From: Bacillota bacterium
Lineage (GTDB): Bacteria; Bacillota; Bacilli; Alicyclobacillales; SLC66
Length of the DNA stretch: 43,455 nt
Direction: 5' to 3'
Assembly: GCA_021828865.1 (NCBI GenBank)
Contig: JAJZCW010000027.1
Span: 1-43,455 of the forward strand
This document shows, one piece after another, positions 17,013 through 26,237 of the stretch; the first letter of the stretch is position 1; each line of letters starts with the position of its first letter. The notes beneath the pieces are model-generated. The model searched no databases. It was not told the origin of the DNA and saw only the letters and a program-made list of their open reading frames with translations. The position numbers were made by a program, and so were the translations under genes.

Positions 17013-17594
17013 CACTTCCATTGCCTGTTCCATTCGTTCCCATAGCCCTTCCATACCATACCCCGTTTCAGACGAGGTCAAAATTAGCGACGACGCATGG
17101 ATCCCCAATTCTTTACGAATGAGGCTTGCTTGTTTTGCCTGTGCACCGTGGGATATCTTGTCCGCTTTTGTCGCAACCACTAGGAACGGACGATCAATAT
17201 GCTGCAACCACTCCGCCATGGCCACATCCAGTTTGGTGGGGGCATGGCGAATGTCTACAAGCATCAACACCAGCGCCAGATTGGGCCTTTTGATAAAATA
17301 CTCCTCAATCATCGGTCCCCAGGTATTTCGCAATTCCTTAGCCACCTTGGCATAGCCGTAGCCAGGAAGATCGACAAAATAAAACGATTCGTTGATGTGA
17401 TAAAAGTTGATCGTCTGGGTTTTCCCCGGGTTACTCGAGATGTGCGCCAGCTTGCGCCGACCTAGCAGCTTGTTGATGAGCGACGACTTGCCGACATTAG
17501 ATCGGCCAACAAATACAATTTCCCGTTCTTCACCTAGTGGGTATTGTTCTTGCTTGACCGCTGAAATGATGAATTCAGAAGACCTAATGATCAT
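16986..17594 (-). CDS. engB: Ribosome biogenesis GTPase EngB (YsxC/YihA)
   Basis: Essential GTPase that acts in assembly of the large ribosomal subunit. 202 residues. G1 is GRSNVGKSS at 30-38, G3 is DLPGYG at 75-80, G4 is TKAD at 142-145, and the late SSET resembles G5. The ATG overlaps the lonA stop in an ATGA, so translation is coupled to lonA. The lonA-engB order is that of B. subtilis. Confidence 0.95.
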   Translation of the reverse strand: MIIRSSEFIISAVKQEQYPLGEEREIVFVGRSNVGKSSLINKLLGRRKLAHISSNPGKTQTINFYHINESFYFVDLPGYGYAKVAKELRNTWGPMIEEYFIKRPNLALVLMLVDIRHAPTKLDVAMAEWLQHIDRPFLVVATKADKISHGAQAKQASLIRKELGIHASSLILTSSETGYGMEGLWERMEQAMEVTGNPDQVD

Positions 17595-19918
17595 GAATGT
17601 TCCACCAACGCGTTTTTCAACACTTCATCCATGTGGCTGACAAAAATAATCTTCAGATCCTCGCGCACGCTTTCCGGAATGTCCTCAACGTCTTTGCGGT
17701 TGTCAATGGGAAGCAAAATCGTCTTGATGCCGGCTCGATGAGCGCTGAGCGATTTTTCTTTGACGCCTCCAATGGGTAGTACACGACCGCGCAGCGTGAT
17801 TTCTCCGGTCATCGCCACCTCTTTGCGGATGGCTCTACCTGATAGGGCTGATGCCAAAGCAGTGGCCATCGTGATTCCCGCTGACGGCCCGTCTTTAGGA
17901 ATGGCCCCTTCTGGTACATGGATGTGGATATCGCGTATATCCATCAGATCAAGCGGCAAATCAAGTTCGTGAAGCCGAGAACGCACATAAGAAATCGCCG
18001 CTTGTGCTGATTCTTTCATCACATCGCCAAGTTGTCCGGTGATCGTCAATTTACCTTTTCCTTCAACGACCGACACTTCAATCGCCAGCGTATCACCACC
18101 CGCTTCCGTCCATGCCAGCCCTGTCGCCACCCCAACTTGATCCTGCTCTTCGACCACACCGTACCTATAGCGCGATGGACCCAGCATTTTCTCCAAATTA
18201 CGTGAGGTGATCGTCACGCGTTTTTTTTCACCCATGACGATTTGCTTCGCCGCTTTACGGCACAGCGCCGCAATCTGTCGCTCCAGATTGCGTACTCCCG
18301 CTTCTCTTGTGTACTCCCTAATCACTTTTAGCATGGTCTCTTCGCCAATTTGCATTTTATCCTTATTTAACCCATGTGCAGCTCGTTGTTTTGGCAAGAG
18401 GTACTCCATGGAAATCCGCAGTTTTTCAACCTCTGTATACCCCGATATAAAAATGGTTTCCATCCTATCCAATAACGGTTGAGGAATGGCATACGCATTG
18501 TTTGCTGTCGTGATAAACATCACCTTGGAAAGATCATAAGGCACCTCAATATAATGATCACTAAACGTGCTGTTCTGCTCAGGATCTAGCACTTCAAGCA
18601 TGGCGGAGGATGGGTCCCCACGGAAATCGTGCGCCATCTTGTCGATCTCATCCAGCAGAAAAACCGGATTGACCACACCGGCTGTTTTCATTCCCTGAAT
18701 GATTCTACCGGGTAACGAACCCACGTAAGTTCTCCGGTGACCGCGAATTTCTGCTTCATCACGCACTCCACCAAGAGATACACGGACAAACTTACGATCA
18801 AGCGCACGCGCCACAGACTTGGCGAGTGAGGTTTTACCGACACCAGGAGGCCCTACAAGACACAAAATCGGTCCTTTATGCTCTCCAGCCAATTTTTGTA
18901 CTGCCAGATACTCGAGAATTCTTTCCTTTACTTTCTGAAGACCGTAGTGATCCTCGTCGAGGGTATCCTGCGCTTTTTCCATATCGATCAATACATCATT
19001 CGCGGCTTCCCACGGAATCGTTAACAGCCAATCAATGTAAGTGCGAATGACAGAACCTTCGGCAGAGGACTGTGGCACTTTTTCGAGGCGATCAATTTCC
19101 TTACCGACACGCTCCTTGACACTATCTGGCATTGCAGACTTCGTAAGCTGATCGCGAAGTTCGTCGACCTCGCTTTGCCGCCCGTCCTTGTCGCCAAGCT
19201 CCTTTTGAATGGCTTTCATTTGTTCGCGTAAATAGTACTCTTTTTGCGTGCGCTCCATTTGTTTACGAACACGTTGGTTGATTTTTTTCTCGAGTTCCAG
19301 CACTTCTTGCTCATTTGACAGAATTTGTAATAACGTTTCAAGGCGAGTCGAGACATCAACCGCCTCAAGAATCGCCTGCTTGTCCTTCATTTTTAAAGAA
19401 AGGTTGGAAGCGATGGCATCTGCCAGCCTACCTGGATCTTCAATGTCCGCAATTGCCGCGCTCATTTCCGAATTGTTCTTTTTGGACAGCTTCAAATACG
19501 TTTCGTACTGATCTACTACAGCATGCATCAATGCACCTATCTCAGGATCATGAGTGTCCTGTTCTTCCATTATCACAGCACGTACTTCAAAGTACTCATC
19601 CTGGTCAGAAAAATTGTCAATTTTTGCTCGTTTTAAGCCTTCTACGAGCACGCGAAGTGTTCCATTTGGGAGTTTCATCATTTGTTTCACACGGGCCAAG
19701 GTGCCAATCTTGTATATGTCTTCTGGATCAGGTTCTTCAGCCTGTGTATCCTTTTGCGTGGATAGCAGGATGAGGTGATCATCCACCATCGCCTTGTCCA
19801 GCGCGCGAATGGATTTGTCCCTTCCCACATCCAGGTGGATAACCATCGAAGGGAAAACAAGTAATCCGCGCAGTGGCAAGAGAGGCAGGGTTTTCTCATT
19901 CACCGTTGTAAGATCCAC
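17591..19918 (-). CDS. lonA: ATP-dependent protease La, LonA type
   Basis: Soluble hexameric AAA+ serine protease for damaged and regulatory proteins. From the GTG at 19918 it has 775 residues. Order: N-terminal substrate-binding domain ([15 protein letters not shown]...), coiled coil (about 180-290), AAA+ module with Walker A GPPGVGKT at 356-363 and Walker B in VFLLDEIDK, then the protease domain with Ser679 (KDGPSAGIT) and Lys722 (GGVKEKS). The GTG at 19918 has AAGGAGG eight bases upstream; a GTG three codons earlier overlaps that ribosome-binding site and is unlikely. It has its own promoter and is coupled to engB downstream. Confidence 0.97.
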   Translation of the reverse strand: MDLTTVNEKTLPLLPLRGLLVFPSMVIHLDVGRDKSIRALDKAMVDDHLILLSTQKDTQAEEPDPEDIYKIGTLARVKQMMKLPNGTLRVLVEGLKRAKIDNFSDQDEYFEVRAVIMEEQDTHDPEIGALMHAVVDQYETYLKLSKKNNSEMSAAIADIEDPGRLADAIASNLSLKMKDKQAILEAVDVSTRLETLLQILSNEQEVLELEKKINQRVRKQMERTQKEYYLREQMKAIQKELGDKDGRQSEVDELRDQLTKSAMPDSVKERVGKEIDRLEKVPQSSAEGSVIRTYIDWLLTIPWEAANDVLIDMEKAQDTLDEDHYGLQKVKERILEYLAVQKLAGEHKGPILCLVGPPGVGKTSLAKSVARALDRKFVRVSLGGVRDEAEIRGHRRTYVGSLPGRIIQGMKTAGVVNPVFLLDEIDKMAHDFRGDPSSAMLEVLDPEQNSTFSDHYIEVPYDLSKVMFITTANNAYAIPQPLLDRMETIFISGYTEVEKLRISMEYLLPKQRAAHGLNKDKMQIGEETMLKVIREYTREAGVRNLERQIAALCRKAAKQIVMGEKKRVTITSRNLEKMLGPSRYRYGVVEEQDQVGVATGLAWTEAGGDTLAIEVSVVEGKGKLTITGQLGDVMKESAQAAISYVRSRLHELDLPLDLMDIRDIHIHVPEGAIPKDGPSAGITMATALASALSGRAIRKEVAMTGEITLRGRVLPIGGVKEKSLSAHRAGIKTILLPIDNRKDVEDIPESVREDLKIIFVSHMDEVLKNALVEHS

Positions 19919-19949
19919 AAAGCGCACCTCCTTGCGTATATCTCATCGC

Positions 19950-19978
19950 ATTGTATCGAAATTAGATGGCTTTGTCTA
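19950..19978 (-). promoter_or_regulatory. Sigma-A promoter of lonA
   Basis: TAGACA (19973-19978) and TACAAT (19950-19955) on the minus strand are 17 bases apart. The first three bases of the -35 are the lonB stop codon. No CIRCE repeat is visible next to it. Confidence 0.7.
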
Positions 19979-21679
19979 ACAAATCCCTCCCTGCGCGACC
20001 GCCGTAGGAGCGATCGGCACTACAGGTACTTGCTTTTCTTTCACAGTGGTAGTTGTCTCTTTGACCACAGTCAATGCAATTGCATCTTCCAACTTATGGA
20101 CAAAATGAACCTCGAGCCCTGCACCAAGGCTCGACATGTTCCGTTCCACCTGTTCTGCTGATAGAATGACGCGTTTTACGCCAGAACGCCTTGCCGCGTC
20201 CAATTTTGCCAATATGCCACCCACTGGTTTGATATCGCCTTTTAAAGATACTTCTCCTGTCATTGCCACCTGATAGTCGATTGGCAGGTCCATCACCGCC
20301 GAATAGATTGCAACCGCCATGGATATTCCAGCAGATGGACCATCTACCGGAATTCCACCTGGGAAGTTCAGATGAATGTCAAAATCCTGTAAATGGACAG
20401 GCACAATGTTTTTAAGCGCAGTCATCGCATTATCCAGTGATCCCATCACCATGCTACGCCGTTTGATCACCCGTTTTCCACCGCTAATTTCCTCTTCTTC
20501 CACGGCTCCCGTCACGCTCACCTTGCCGTGACCCGCTACGAGTGATTTCCTGGCCACCGCCTCAATTTCCAGTAACACCCCGGACATAGGGCCAATGACC
20601 GCTAGCCCGTTCACCACACCCACTTGAGATTCTGTGCCGATGTGCTTGTCCGGACGCGGTGGTAGTTGACTGCTCTCGGCCACCCACTCCACATCTGATT
20701 CGTCAATTTCCATCCTATTTTCCACCATGGCAATGCCTGCTGATAGTTGGACCATATTCACCGCATCCCTACCGTTGGTCGCATAGCGCTTGACCGCCAT
20801 CATGGCCGCCTCTGTCATTTGAAGTTGGACTTTTTTAGCTGCTTTTCGGACGATTTCCGTGATCTCATCGGGCACAAGAGGTCGAAAAAACACCTCGATG
20901 CAGCGAGAACGAATGGCAGGCGGCAGGTCTTCCGGATTTCGTGTGGTAGCCCCTACCAGTCGAAAATCCGCTGGCAACCCATTTTGAAAAATGTCATGAA
21001 TGTGTTGGGGAATGTTGGCGTCATCTTGATTATAATAGGCGCTTTCAAAATACACTTTGCGATCTTCCAGCACCTTTAACAGCTTGTTGATTTGAATGGG
21101 GTGCAATTCACCGATTTCATCAATAAAAAGAATACCACCATGTGCTTTGGTCACGGCGCCAGGTTTAGGTTGAGGAATTCCTGCCACCCCCATGGACCCT
21201 GCCCCCTGATAGATGGGATCGTGTACCGACCCGATCAATGGGTCAGCAATGCCACGTTCATCAAAACGAGCCGTCGTCGCATCCATTTCACAAAAGACTG
21301 CATCTTGGTGAAATGGAGAATAAGTCATGCGCTTAGCCTCTTCCAACACCACGCGAGCAGCGGCCGTCTTTCCCACGCCTGGAGGTCCATAAATAATGAC
21401 GTGCTGTGGGTTCGGACCGCAAAGCGTGGCGCGAAGCGCCCGCAATCCTTCTTCCTGTCCAACAATATCCGATAGATTTGTAGGTCTTGCTTTTTCAGAC
21501 AAAGGTTCAGTGAGGCTGACCGCTCGCATGGCTTTCAGTTTTTCCATCTCACGAACAGAATCACGATCAATCGTCACGCGATGACGCTGCTGATGCTTCA
21601 TTTGCTGAACAAAGTAAATCGCAATGACACCGGCAAATCCCACTTGCAAAAAACTCAAGAATAATAAAGTAGTATTCAC
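19976..21679 (-). CDS. lonB: Membrane-anchored Lon-type protease LonB
   Basis: LonB in B. subtilis is made in the forespore. From the GTG at 21679 the product has about 567 residues and begins with one membrane anchor (NTTLLFLSFLQVGFAGVIAIYFVQQ), followed by an AAA+ module (Walker A GPPGVGKT; Walker B GGILFIDEIGEL) and a Lon protease domain with the serine in VDGPSAGIS and the lysine in GGILAKLDAA. It lacks the LonA N-domain. The longer frame to 21772 runs through the clpX terminator and is rejected. GGAGAGAGAGG precedes the GTG. A GGTTATACT upstream resembles a sigma-F type -10, without a clear -35. Confidence 0.93.
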   Translation of the reverse strand: MNTTLLFLSFLQVGFAGVIAIYFVQQMKHQQRHRVTIDRDSVREMEKLKAMRAVSLTEPLSEKARPTNLSDIVGQEEGLRALRATLCGPNPQHVIIYGPPGVGKTAAARVVLEEAKRMTYSPFHQDAVFCEMDATTARFDERGIADPLIGSVHDPIYQGAGSMGVAGIPQPKPGAVTKAHGGILFIDEIGELHPIQINKLLKVLEDRKVYFESAYYNQDDANIPQHIHDIFQNGLPADFRLVGATTRNPEDLPPAIRSRCIEVFFRPLVPDEITEIVRKAAKKVQLQMTEAAMMAVKRYATNGRDAVNMVQLSAGIAMVENRMEIDESDVEWVAESSQLPPRPDKHIGTESQVGVVNGLAVIGPMSGVLLEIEAVARKSLVAGHGKVSVTGAVEEEEISGGKRVIKRRSMVMGSLDNAMTALKNIVPVHLQDFDIHLNFPGGIPVDGPSAGISMAVAIYSAVMDLPIDYQVAMTGEVSLKGDIKPVGGILAKLDAARRSGVKRVILSAEQVERNMSSLGAGLEVHFVHKLEDAIALTVVKETTTTVKEKQVPVVPIAPTAVAQGGIC

Positions 21680-21740
21680 TGTCTCGCCTCTCTCTCCATT
21701 AGGTCTTAGTAAGTATAACCAGGAGCAAAAAGGCTTAATC

Positions 21741-21770
21741 AAAAAAGATGCATGGGATTTCCCATGCATC
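21741..21770 (-). terminator. Rho-independent terminator of clpX
   Basis: Perfect 10-base-pair stem GATGCATGGG / CCCATGCATC with the loop AAAT on the minus strand, followed by six T. It lies 22 bases behind the clpX stop and separates clpX from lonB. Confidence 0.93.
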
Positions 21771-21792
21771 ACGTACTATCTTTGACCTACAT

Positions 21793-23073
21793 TCACGCAG
21801 TCTCTTCTTTTTTCTTTTTCTTTTTCGTGTCCCCTGCCGGCCCTGCATCCACCATCAAAATGGGCTCTTCCCGTTTGAGCACCGTCTCTTTCGTGACAAC
21901 ACACTTCTTGATGTCTTCCCGCGCTGGGAGTTCATACATCACGTCGAGCATGATTCCTTCAATAATGGCGCGAAGTCCGCGAGCGCCAGTGTTGCGCTTG
22001 ATTGCCTCTTTGGCAATTTCGCTGAGCGCTTCTTCCGCAAATTCAAGCTCCACAGCATCCATTTCCAGAAGACGCTGATATTGCTTGACCAATGCGTTTT
22101 TGGGTTCCGTCAAAATTTGCTTGAGTGCATCTTCATTCAATGCTTCCAAGGTGGCAACGACAGGAAGGCGTCCGACAAATTCCGGAATTAATCCGTATTT
22201 AAGCAAGTCTTCCGGCAACACCTTTATCAACATTTCCTCATCATGAACCTCATGCACCGTATTGTCTGCACTGCCAAATCCAATCACTTTTTTACCCAAA
22301 CGTCGTTTGATTATCGGCTCAATCCCGTCAAATGCGCCTCCGCAAATAAAGAGAATATTGGTCGTATCGATCTGGATGAACTCCTGATGCGGATGCTTTC
22401 TTCCCCCTTGCGGCGGAACACTAGCCACGGTACCTTCGAGAATCTTCAGCAACGCCTGCTGCACGCCTTCACCAGAAACATCTCTTGTAATCGAGGGATT
22501 TTCCGATTTGCGGGCGATTTTATCGATCTCGTCGATGTAGATGATTCCTTTTTCTGCTTTTTCGACATCGTAATCTGCCGCCTGAATTAATTTGAGGAGA
22601 ATATTCTCGACATCCTCACCCACATAACCAGCCTCCGTCAACGAGGTGGCATCAGCGATGGCAAAAGGCACATTCAGGATCTTAGCGAGTGTCTGTGCGA
22701 GTAACGTCTTACCTGAACCAGTGGGTCCTATCAATAAGATATTGCTCTTTTGAAGCTCCACTTCATCATTCTTGGAAGTGGAATTAATGCGCTTGTAGTG
22801 GTTATAAACGGCTACCGCAAGAGATTTTTTGGCACGATCCTGACCGATAACGTAAGAATCAAGAATATTCTTGATCTCCGTTGGCTTGGGAACGTCCTTC
22901 ATTTCAAACTCTTCTTCTTCGCCAAGTTCCTCTTCTACAATTTCATTACATAGCTCAATACATTCATCACAAATGTACACACCGGGACCTGCAACAAGTT
23001 TTCGAACCTGATCCTGCGTTTTACCGCAGAAAGAACACTTCAGTTGCCCTTTATCATCGTTAAACTTAAACAC
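21793..23073 (-). CDS. clpX: ATP-dependent Clp protease ATP-binding subunit ClpX
   Basis: Unfoldase that feeds tagged proteins to ClpP. 426 residues. The N-terminal C4 zinc-binding domain has C13, C16, C35 and C38; Walker A GPTGSGKT is at 116-123; Walker B is [11 protein letters not shown]. The tail ends in a lysine run and EETA. It starts with GTG at 23073 behind AAGGAGG, 12 bases after clpP, so the two are probably co-transcribed and made in balance. Confidence 0.97.
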   Translation of the reverse strand: MFKFNDDKGQLKCSFCGKTQDQVRKLVAGPGVYICDECIELCNEIVEEELGEEEEFEMKDVPKPTEIKNILDSYVIGQDRAKKSLAVAVYNHYKRINSTSKNDEVELQKSNILLIGPTGSGKTLLAQTLAKILNVPFAIADATSLTEAGYVGEDVENILLKLIQAADYDVEKAEKGIIYIDEIDKIARKSENPSITRDVSGEGVQQALLKILEGTVASVPPQGGRKHPHQEFIQIDTTNILFICGGAFDGIEPIIKRRLGKKVIGFGSADNTVHEVHDEEMLIKVLPEDLLKYGLIPEFVGRLPVVATLEALNEDALKQILTEPKNALVKQYQRLLEMDAVELEFAEEALSEIAKEAIKRNTGARGLRAIIEGIMLDVMYELPAREDIKKCVVTKETVLKREEPILMVDAGPAGDTKKKKKKEETA

Positions 23074-23085
23074 GGGTATCCCTCC

Positions 23086-23676
23086 TTATCTTAGGTCCGG
23101 TCTTAAAATCACCTCGTCGATGAGGCCATAGGCCTTTGCTTCTTCGGCTGACATCCAATTATCGCGATCTGTATCTTTTTCGATACGATCAAGGGGTTGC
23201 CCTGTGCGTTCCGCGTAAATATTATTCAGTTTGTGACGAGTTTTCAGTATCCATTCCGCGTGGATTTTGATATCGCTTGCTTGTCCTCTTACGCCACCAA
23301 GCGGCTGATGTATCATGATCTCGCTGTTAGGAAGCGCAAAACGTTTGCCTTTTGCCCCTGCCGTCAGTAAGAGTGACCCCATGCTTGCGGCCAGCCCCAC
23401 GCAAATCGTGGAAACTTGTGGCTTAATGTACTGCATGGTATCAAAAATCGCCATTCCAGCCGTCACCGACCCACCAGGGCTGTTGATGTACAAGCTGATA
23501 TCTTTGTCCGAATCTTCGGATGCCAAAAATAACATCTGTGCCACTACCGAATTGGCGACATAATCATCAATTGGTGTGCCTATAAAAATAATCCGGTCTT
23601 TCAGGAGGCGAGAATAAATATCATACGCCCTCTCACCTCGACTAGTCTGCTCAATAACCATTGGAACTAAATTCAT
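23086..23676 (-). CDS. clpP: ATP-dependent Clp protease proteolytic subunit ClpP
   Basis: Forms the 14-subunit proteolytic chamber used by ClpX and other Clp ATPases. 196 residues from the ATG at 23676, with CAGGAGG upstream; the frame is open to 23736 but that part has no ribosome-binding site. The catalytic triad is S98 ([10 protein letters not shown]), H123 (MIHQPLGG) and D172 (DRDNWMSA). Placement between tig and clpX is usual in proteobacteria and unlike B. subtilis, where clpP lies elsewhere. No CtsR-type operator is visible upstream. Confidence 0.97.
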   Translation of the reverse strand: MNLVPMVIEQTSRGERAYDIYSRLLKDRIIFIGTPIDDYVANSVVAQMLFLASEDSDKDISLYINSPGGSVTAGMAIFDTMQYIKPQVSTICVGLAASMGSLLLTAGAKGKRFALPNSEIMIHQPLGGVRGQASDIKIHAEWILKTRHKLNNIYAERTGQPLDRIEKDTDRDNWMSAEEAKAYGLIDEVILRPDLR

Positions 23677-23722
23677 GCTATATCCCTCCTGCACTACAGC
23701 GACAGACGGTGTATTTATTAGG

Positions 23723-23752
23723 AAAAAATAAGGCACAAAATAGAGTGCCTTA
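23723..23752 (-). terminator. Rho-independent terminator of tig
   Basis: TAAGGCAC and GTGCCTTA pair perfectly around an eight-base loop on the minus strand and are followed by six T. It lies between tig and clpP, so clpP-clpX need their own promoter or read-through. Confidence 0.85.
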
Positions 23753-23781
23753 TCGTCTCTTGAATCCCATTTTACACGAAG

Positions 23782-25074
23782 TTACGCTTGAGTGCTATGC
23801 TCTACCAAAAATTGAACTGTTTTACGCGACAGAATATCACTTCTGATTCCCACGAATTCGGGGTCCCTGCTGCCCACGATTTCTTTAACGCGATTAAATT
23901 CAAGCTGAGTGGCGTCTGCCACTTTTTGTAATTCTAAGTCAATTTCTTCTATCGCGATTAATATATTCTCCTGCTTCGCAATCGCTTCAAGTACCAAGGA
24001 AGATTTAACGCGACGCTCCGCTTCTTCACGGAATTGATTTCTTAATTCATCAGTAGTTGTTCCAGTAAATTCCTGATAAGCATCGAGAGGGATCCCTTGT
24101 TGCTCGAGTCGGGAACCAAACTCTTTGACCTGCACGTCGATTTCATCATCAATCATGACCGCAGGGATATCCACTTTGGCATTCTCAACCACTTTGGCAA
24201 TGATCTGGTCCTCAATGTAATGCTCATGCTGATGTTCCGCTTCATGCTCGAGTTGGTGACGGAGGTCTGCCTTCATTTCATCCAGCGTTTCAAATTCACT
24301 GATGTCTTTGGCAAAGTCATCGTCGAGTTCTGGAAGCATTTTGCGTTTAATATCATGAACATGCACCTTGAATAAGGCTTCTTGCCCCGCTAGTGACTTT
24401 ACATGGTAGTCTTCAGGGAAAGTGATGGTAATTTCCCGATCTTCTCCTGCTTTGATGCCGATGAGTTGGTCCTCAAATCCCGGAACAAACGTACCAGATC
24501 CAAGCTCCAGTTGATAGTTCTCCGCTTCTCCACCCTCAAACTCTTCACCGTTCACATAGCCTATAAAATCCATGACGAGAAGATCACCGTTCTCGGCCTC
24601 TCCTTCTTCCAGCACATGGAGTTCCGCATGTCCATTGCGAAGTTTTTGCAGTTCGTCTTCCAACATTTCATCCGTCACATCAAAGGCTTTGTCTTCAAAC
24701 GGCACATTTATGTATTCACCAAGTTCGACTTCGGGTTTTAACGTTACCGTTGCTTTAAAGAGTAGAGGTTTCCCTGATTCCATTTGCACCACATCGATTT
24801 GAGGACGATCCACCGGTTGCAATTGGGCTTCAAATACCGCTTCAGAGTATGCGCTCGGCAGCACAATATCCAACGCATCCTGATAAAGAGATTCCACACC
24901 ATAACGAGACTCGAATATTTTTCTTGGCACTTTCCCTTTCCTAAATCCAGGGATTGCGACCGTCTTCACCACTTTTTTAAATGCTTGATCCAAAGCATTA
25001 GAAAACTTCTCTGCTGCTACTTCTACCTCTAATACGCCAGTATTCGGCTCTGTCTTTTCCCATTTCACTGCCAT
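23782..25074 (-). CDS. tig: Trigger factor (ribosome-associated chaperone, FKBP-type prolyl isomerase)
   Basis: Binds near the ribosome exit tunnel and folds nascent chains. 430 residues from the ATG at 25074. The N-terminal ribosome-binding domain contains the signature GFRKGKVPRKIFESRYG. The FKBP domain is in the middle (GDLLVMDFIGYVNGEEFEGG... FVPGFEDQLIG), and a long helical C-terminal arm follows. The frame is open 43 codons further upstream, but that part covers the promoter and matches no trigger factor. GGGGG lies ten bases before the ATG. First gene of the tig-clpP-clpX series. Confidence 0.96.
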   Translation of the reverse strand: MAVKWEKTEPNTGVLEVEVAAEKFSNALDQAFKKVVKTVAIPGFRKGKVPRKIFESRYGVESLYQDALDIVLPSAYSEAVFEAQLQPVDRPQIDVVQMESGKPLLFKATVTLKPEVELGEYINVPFEDKAFDVTDEMLEDELQKLRNGHAELHVLEEGEAENGDLLVMDFIGYVNGEEFEGGEAENYQLELGSGTFVPGFEDQLIGIKAGEDREITITFPEDYHVKSLAGQEALFKVHVHDIKRKMLPELDDDFAKDISEFETLDEMKADLRHQLEHEAEHQHEHYIEDQIIAKVVENAKVDIPAVMIDDEIDVQVKEFGSRLEQQGIPLDAYQEFTGTTTDELRNQFREEAERRVKSSLVLEAIAKQENILIAIEEIDLELQKVADATQLEFNRVKEIVGSRDPEFVGIRSDILSRKTVQFLVEHSTQA

Positions 25075-25174
25075 CAACCATAGTCCCCCAAAATCAAGTA
25101 GTGGCGTCCCAGTGGGAATCACGTCCCGGTCCCGCAATGAAACGGTGGTTCTGCGACGCATGAAACACTGATCA

Positions 25175-25203
25175 ATTGTATCCTCAAAAACCCGAAAACG
25201 CAA
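25175..25203 (-). promoter_or_regulatory. Sigma-A promoter of tig
   Basis: TTGCGT (25198-25203) and TACAAT (25175-25180) on the minus strand are 17 bases apart. The leader would be about 95 bases. The -35 lies within the loop/stem region of the preceding terminator. Confidence 0.6.
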
Positions 25204-25215
25204 GGTTTTGGGGTT
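25186..25215 (-). terminator. Probable terminator of the acyl-CoA gene pair
   Basis: AACCCCAAAAC pairs with GTTTTCGGGTT with one C-C mismatch, and five T follow on the minus strand. It stands behind the CoA-transferase gene and overlaps the -35 of tig. Confidence 0.55.
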
Positions 25216-25244
25216 CGTGTTCCTGTTAATTTTTTGGCTATCAA

Positions 25245-26216
25245 TCAGCGAAATGCTTCATAAATAGTCAAAACCGGTTGTAAACAGCAATCTGCTGCTT
25301 CACCAAGCACTGTCCATTCCTCCATTGTACGAGTTAAAAAATGAGCTTTAATTTGCCCGTACCATGGGTCATCCTCCACAGCTTTAGCATCTTGATGATC
25401 TATCCAATCTGCTCTATTGACAGCCAAGCAAAAGTTTCGCCAGAACTTTTCTTCTAAAGCGGCGAGCGACATGGTTCGCCCATCTTTCGTCTCGTACAAA
25501 TGATAACATACAAATTGCCCGGTGATCTCATGAATACCGTCCTCCACGCCAAGTGTGGCCGCAGCCATGGCATGAATATGCAAAAATCCTTGCAGTGCAG
25601 CCAGCATCGCCACGTCCAGGTAAGCACCTTGCCCAGTTCGCTCCTTTTGCAAAAGCGCCGAAAGAATTCCTTCCACTGCCACCAGCCCTCCAATCAAATC
25701 CGCAAACTGGATGCGCGGGACAATCGGCATACCATCGCTCCCTGTCAACTGCGATAACAACCCGCTCCTTGCCGCATAATTCAAATCATGTCCGGCAAGG
25801 TGAGCCAGTGGATGAGGGGCTTGACCGTAACCAGTCAGTGAACAGTACACCACGGAAGGATTGATAGCTTTGATTGCTTCATAGCCGATTCCCAGGCGAT
25901 CCGCTGTCCCAGGCCGAAATCCTTCAAGTACTACGTCCACCGTTGCTGCAATCTCCAGGACTTGTTCCCGTCCCTCAACAGTTTTCAGATCCATGTTTAG
26001 CATCTTTTTATGGTCGTTGTTGGCCAAAAACACAATTCCAGTGGATTCTTTGGTCCTACCTAGCCATCTGGCGGGATCTCCGCCCGGAGGCTCAATTTTG
26101 ATGACGTCTGCTCCCATTTCCGCCAATCGTTTGGTGGCAAATGGGCCAGGAAGCAACTGCGTAAAATCCAGCACCCGTATTCCTTGCAACCTCTGATCAG
26201 CTAGACCCCTGCCCAC
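25245..26216 (-). CDS. CaiB/BaiF-family CoA-transferase, short at the C-terminus
   Basis: Class III CoA-transferase that moves CoA between acyl groups; substrate unknown. 323 residues from a GTG with GGAGG well placed. The N-terminal part is intact (GIRVLDFTQLLPGPFATKRLAEMGADVIKIEPPGGDPAR), with the likely catalytic aspartate in IQFADLIGGLVAVEGIL. The protein stops at LQPVLTIYEAFR, whereas relatives usually run to about 360-400 residues with a further region after the equivalent CPV segment. The sequence behind the stop does not resume the family in another frame, so this is a short form or an end-truncated gene. It follows the acyl-CoA ligase by 21 bases and probably works with it. Confidence 0.85.
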   Translation of the reverse strand: MGRGLADQRLQGIRVLDFTQLLPGPFATKRLAEMGADVIKIEPPGGDPARWLGRTKESTGIVFLANNDHKKMLNMDLKTVEGREQVLEIAATVDVVLEGFRPGTADRLGIGYEAIKAINPSVVYCSLTGYGQAPHPLAHLAGHDLNYAARSGLLSQLTGSDGMPIVPRIQFADLIGGLVAVEGILSALLQKERTGQGAYLDVAMLAALQGFLHIHAMAAATLGVEDGIHEITGQFVCYHLYETKDGRTMSLAALEEKFWRNFCLAVNRADWIDHQDAKAVEDDPWYGQIKAHFLTRTMEEWTVLGEAADCCLQPVLTIYEAFR

Positions 26217-26237
26217 ATCGCCACCTCCGAGAAGCCA

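Noticed and set aside
23677..23781. CtsR or CIRCE heat-shock operator before clpP
   Set aside because: No GGTCAAA tandem heptamers and no CIRCE inverted repeat could be found there or before lonA or clpX. A lone GGTCAAA near 21780 lies behind clpX and has no partner.
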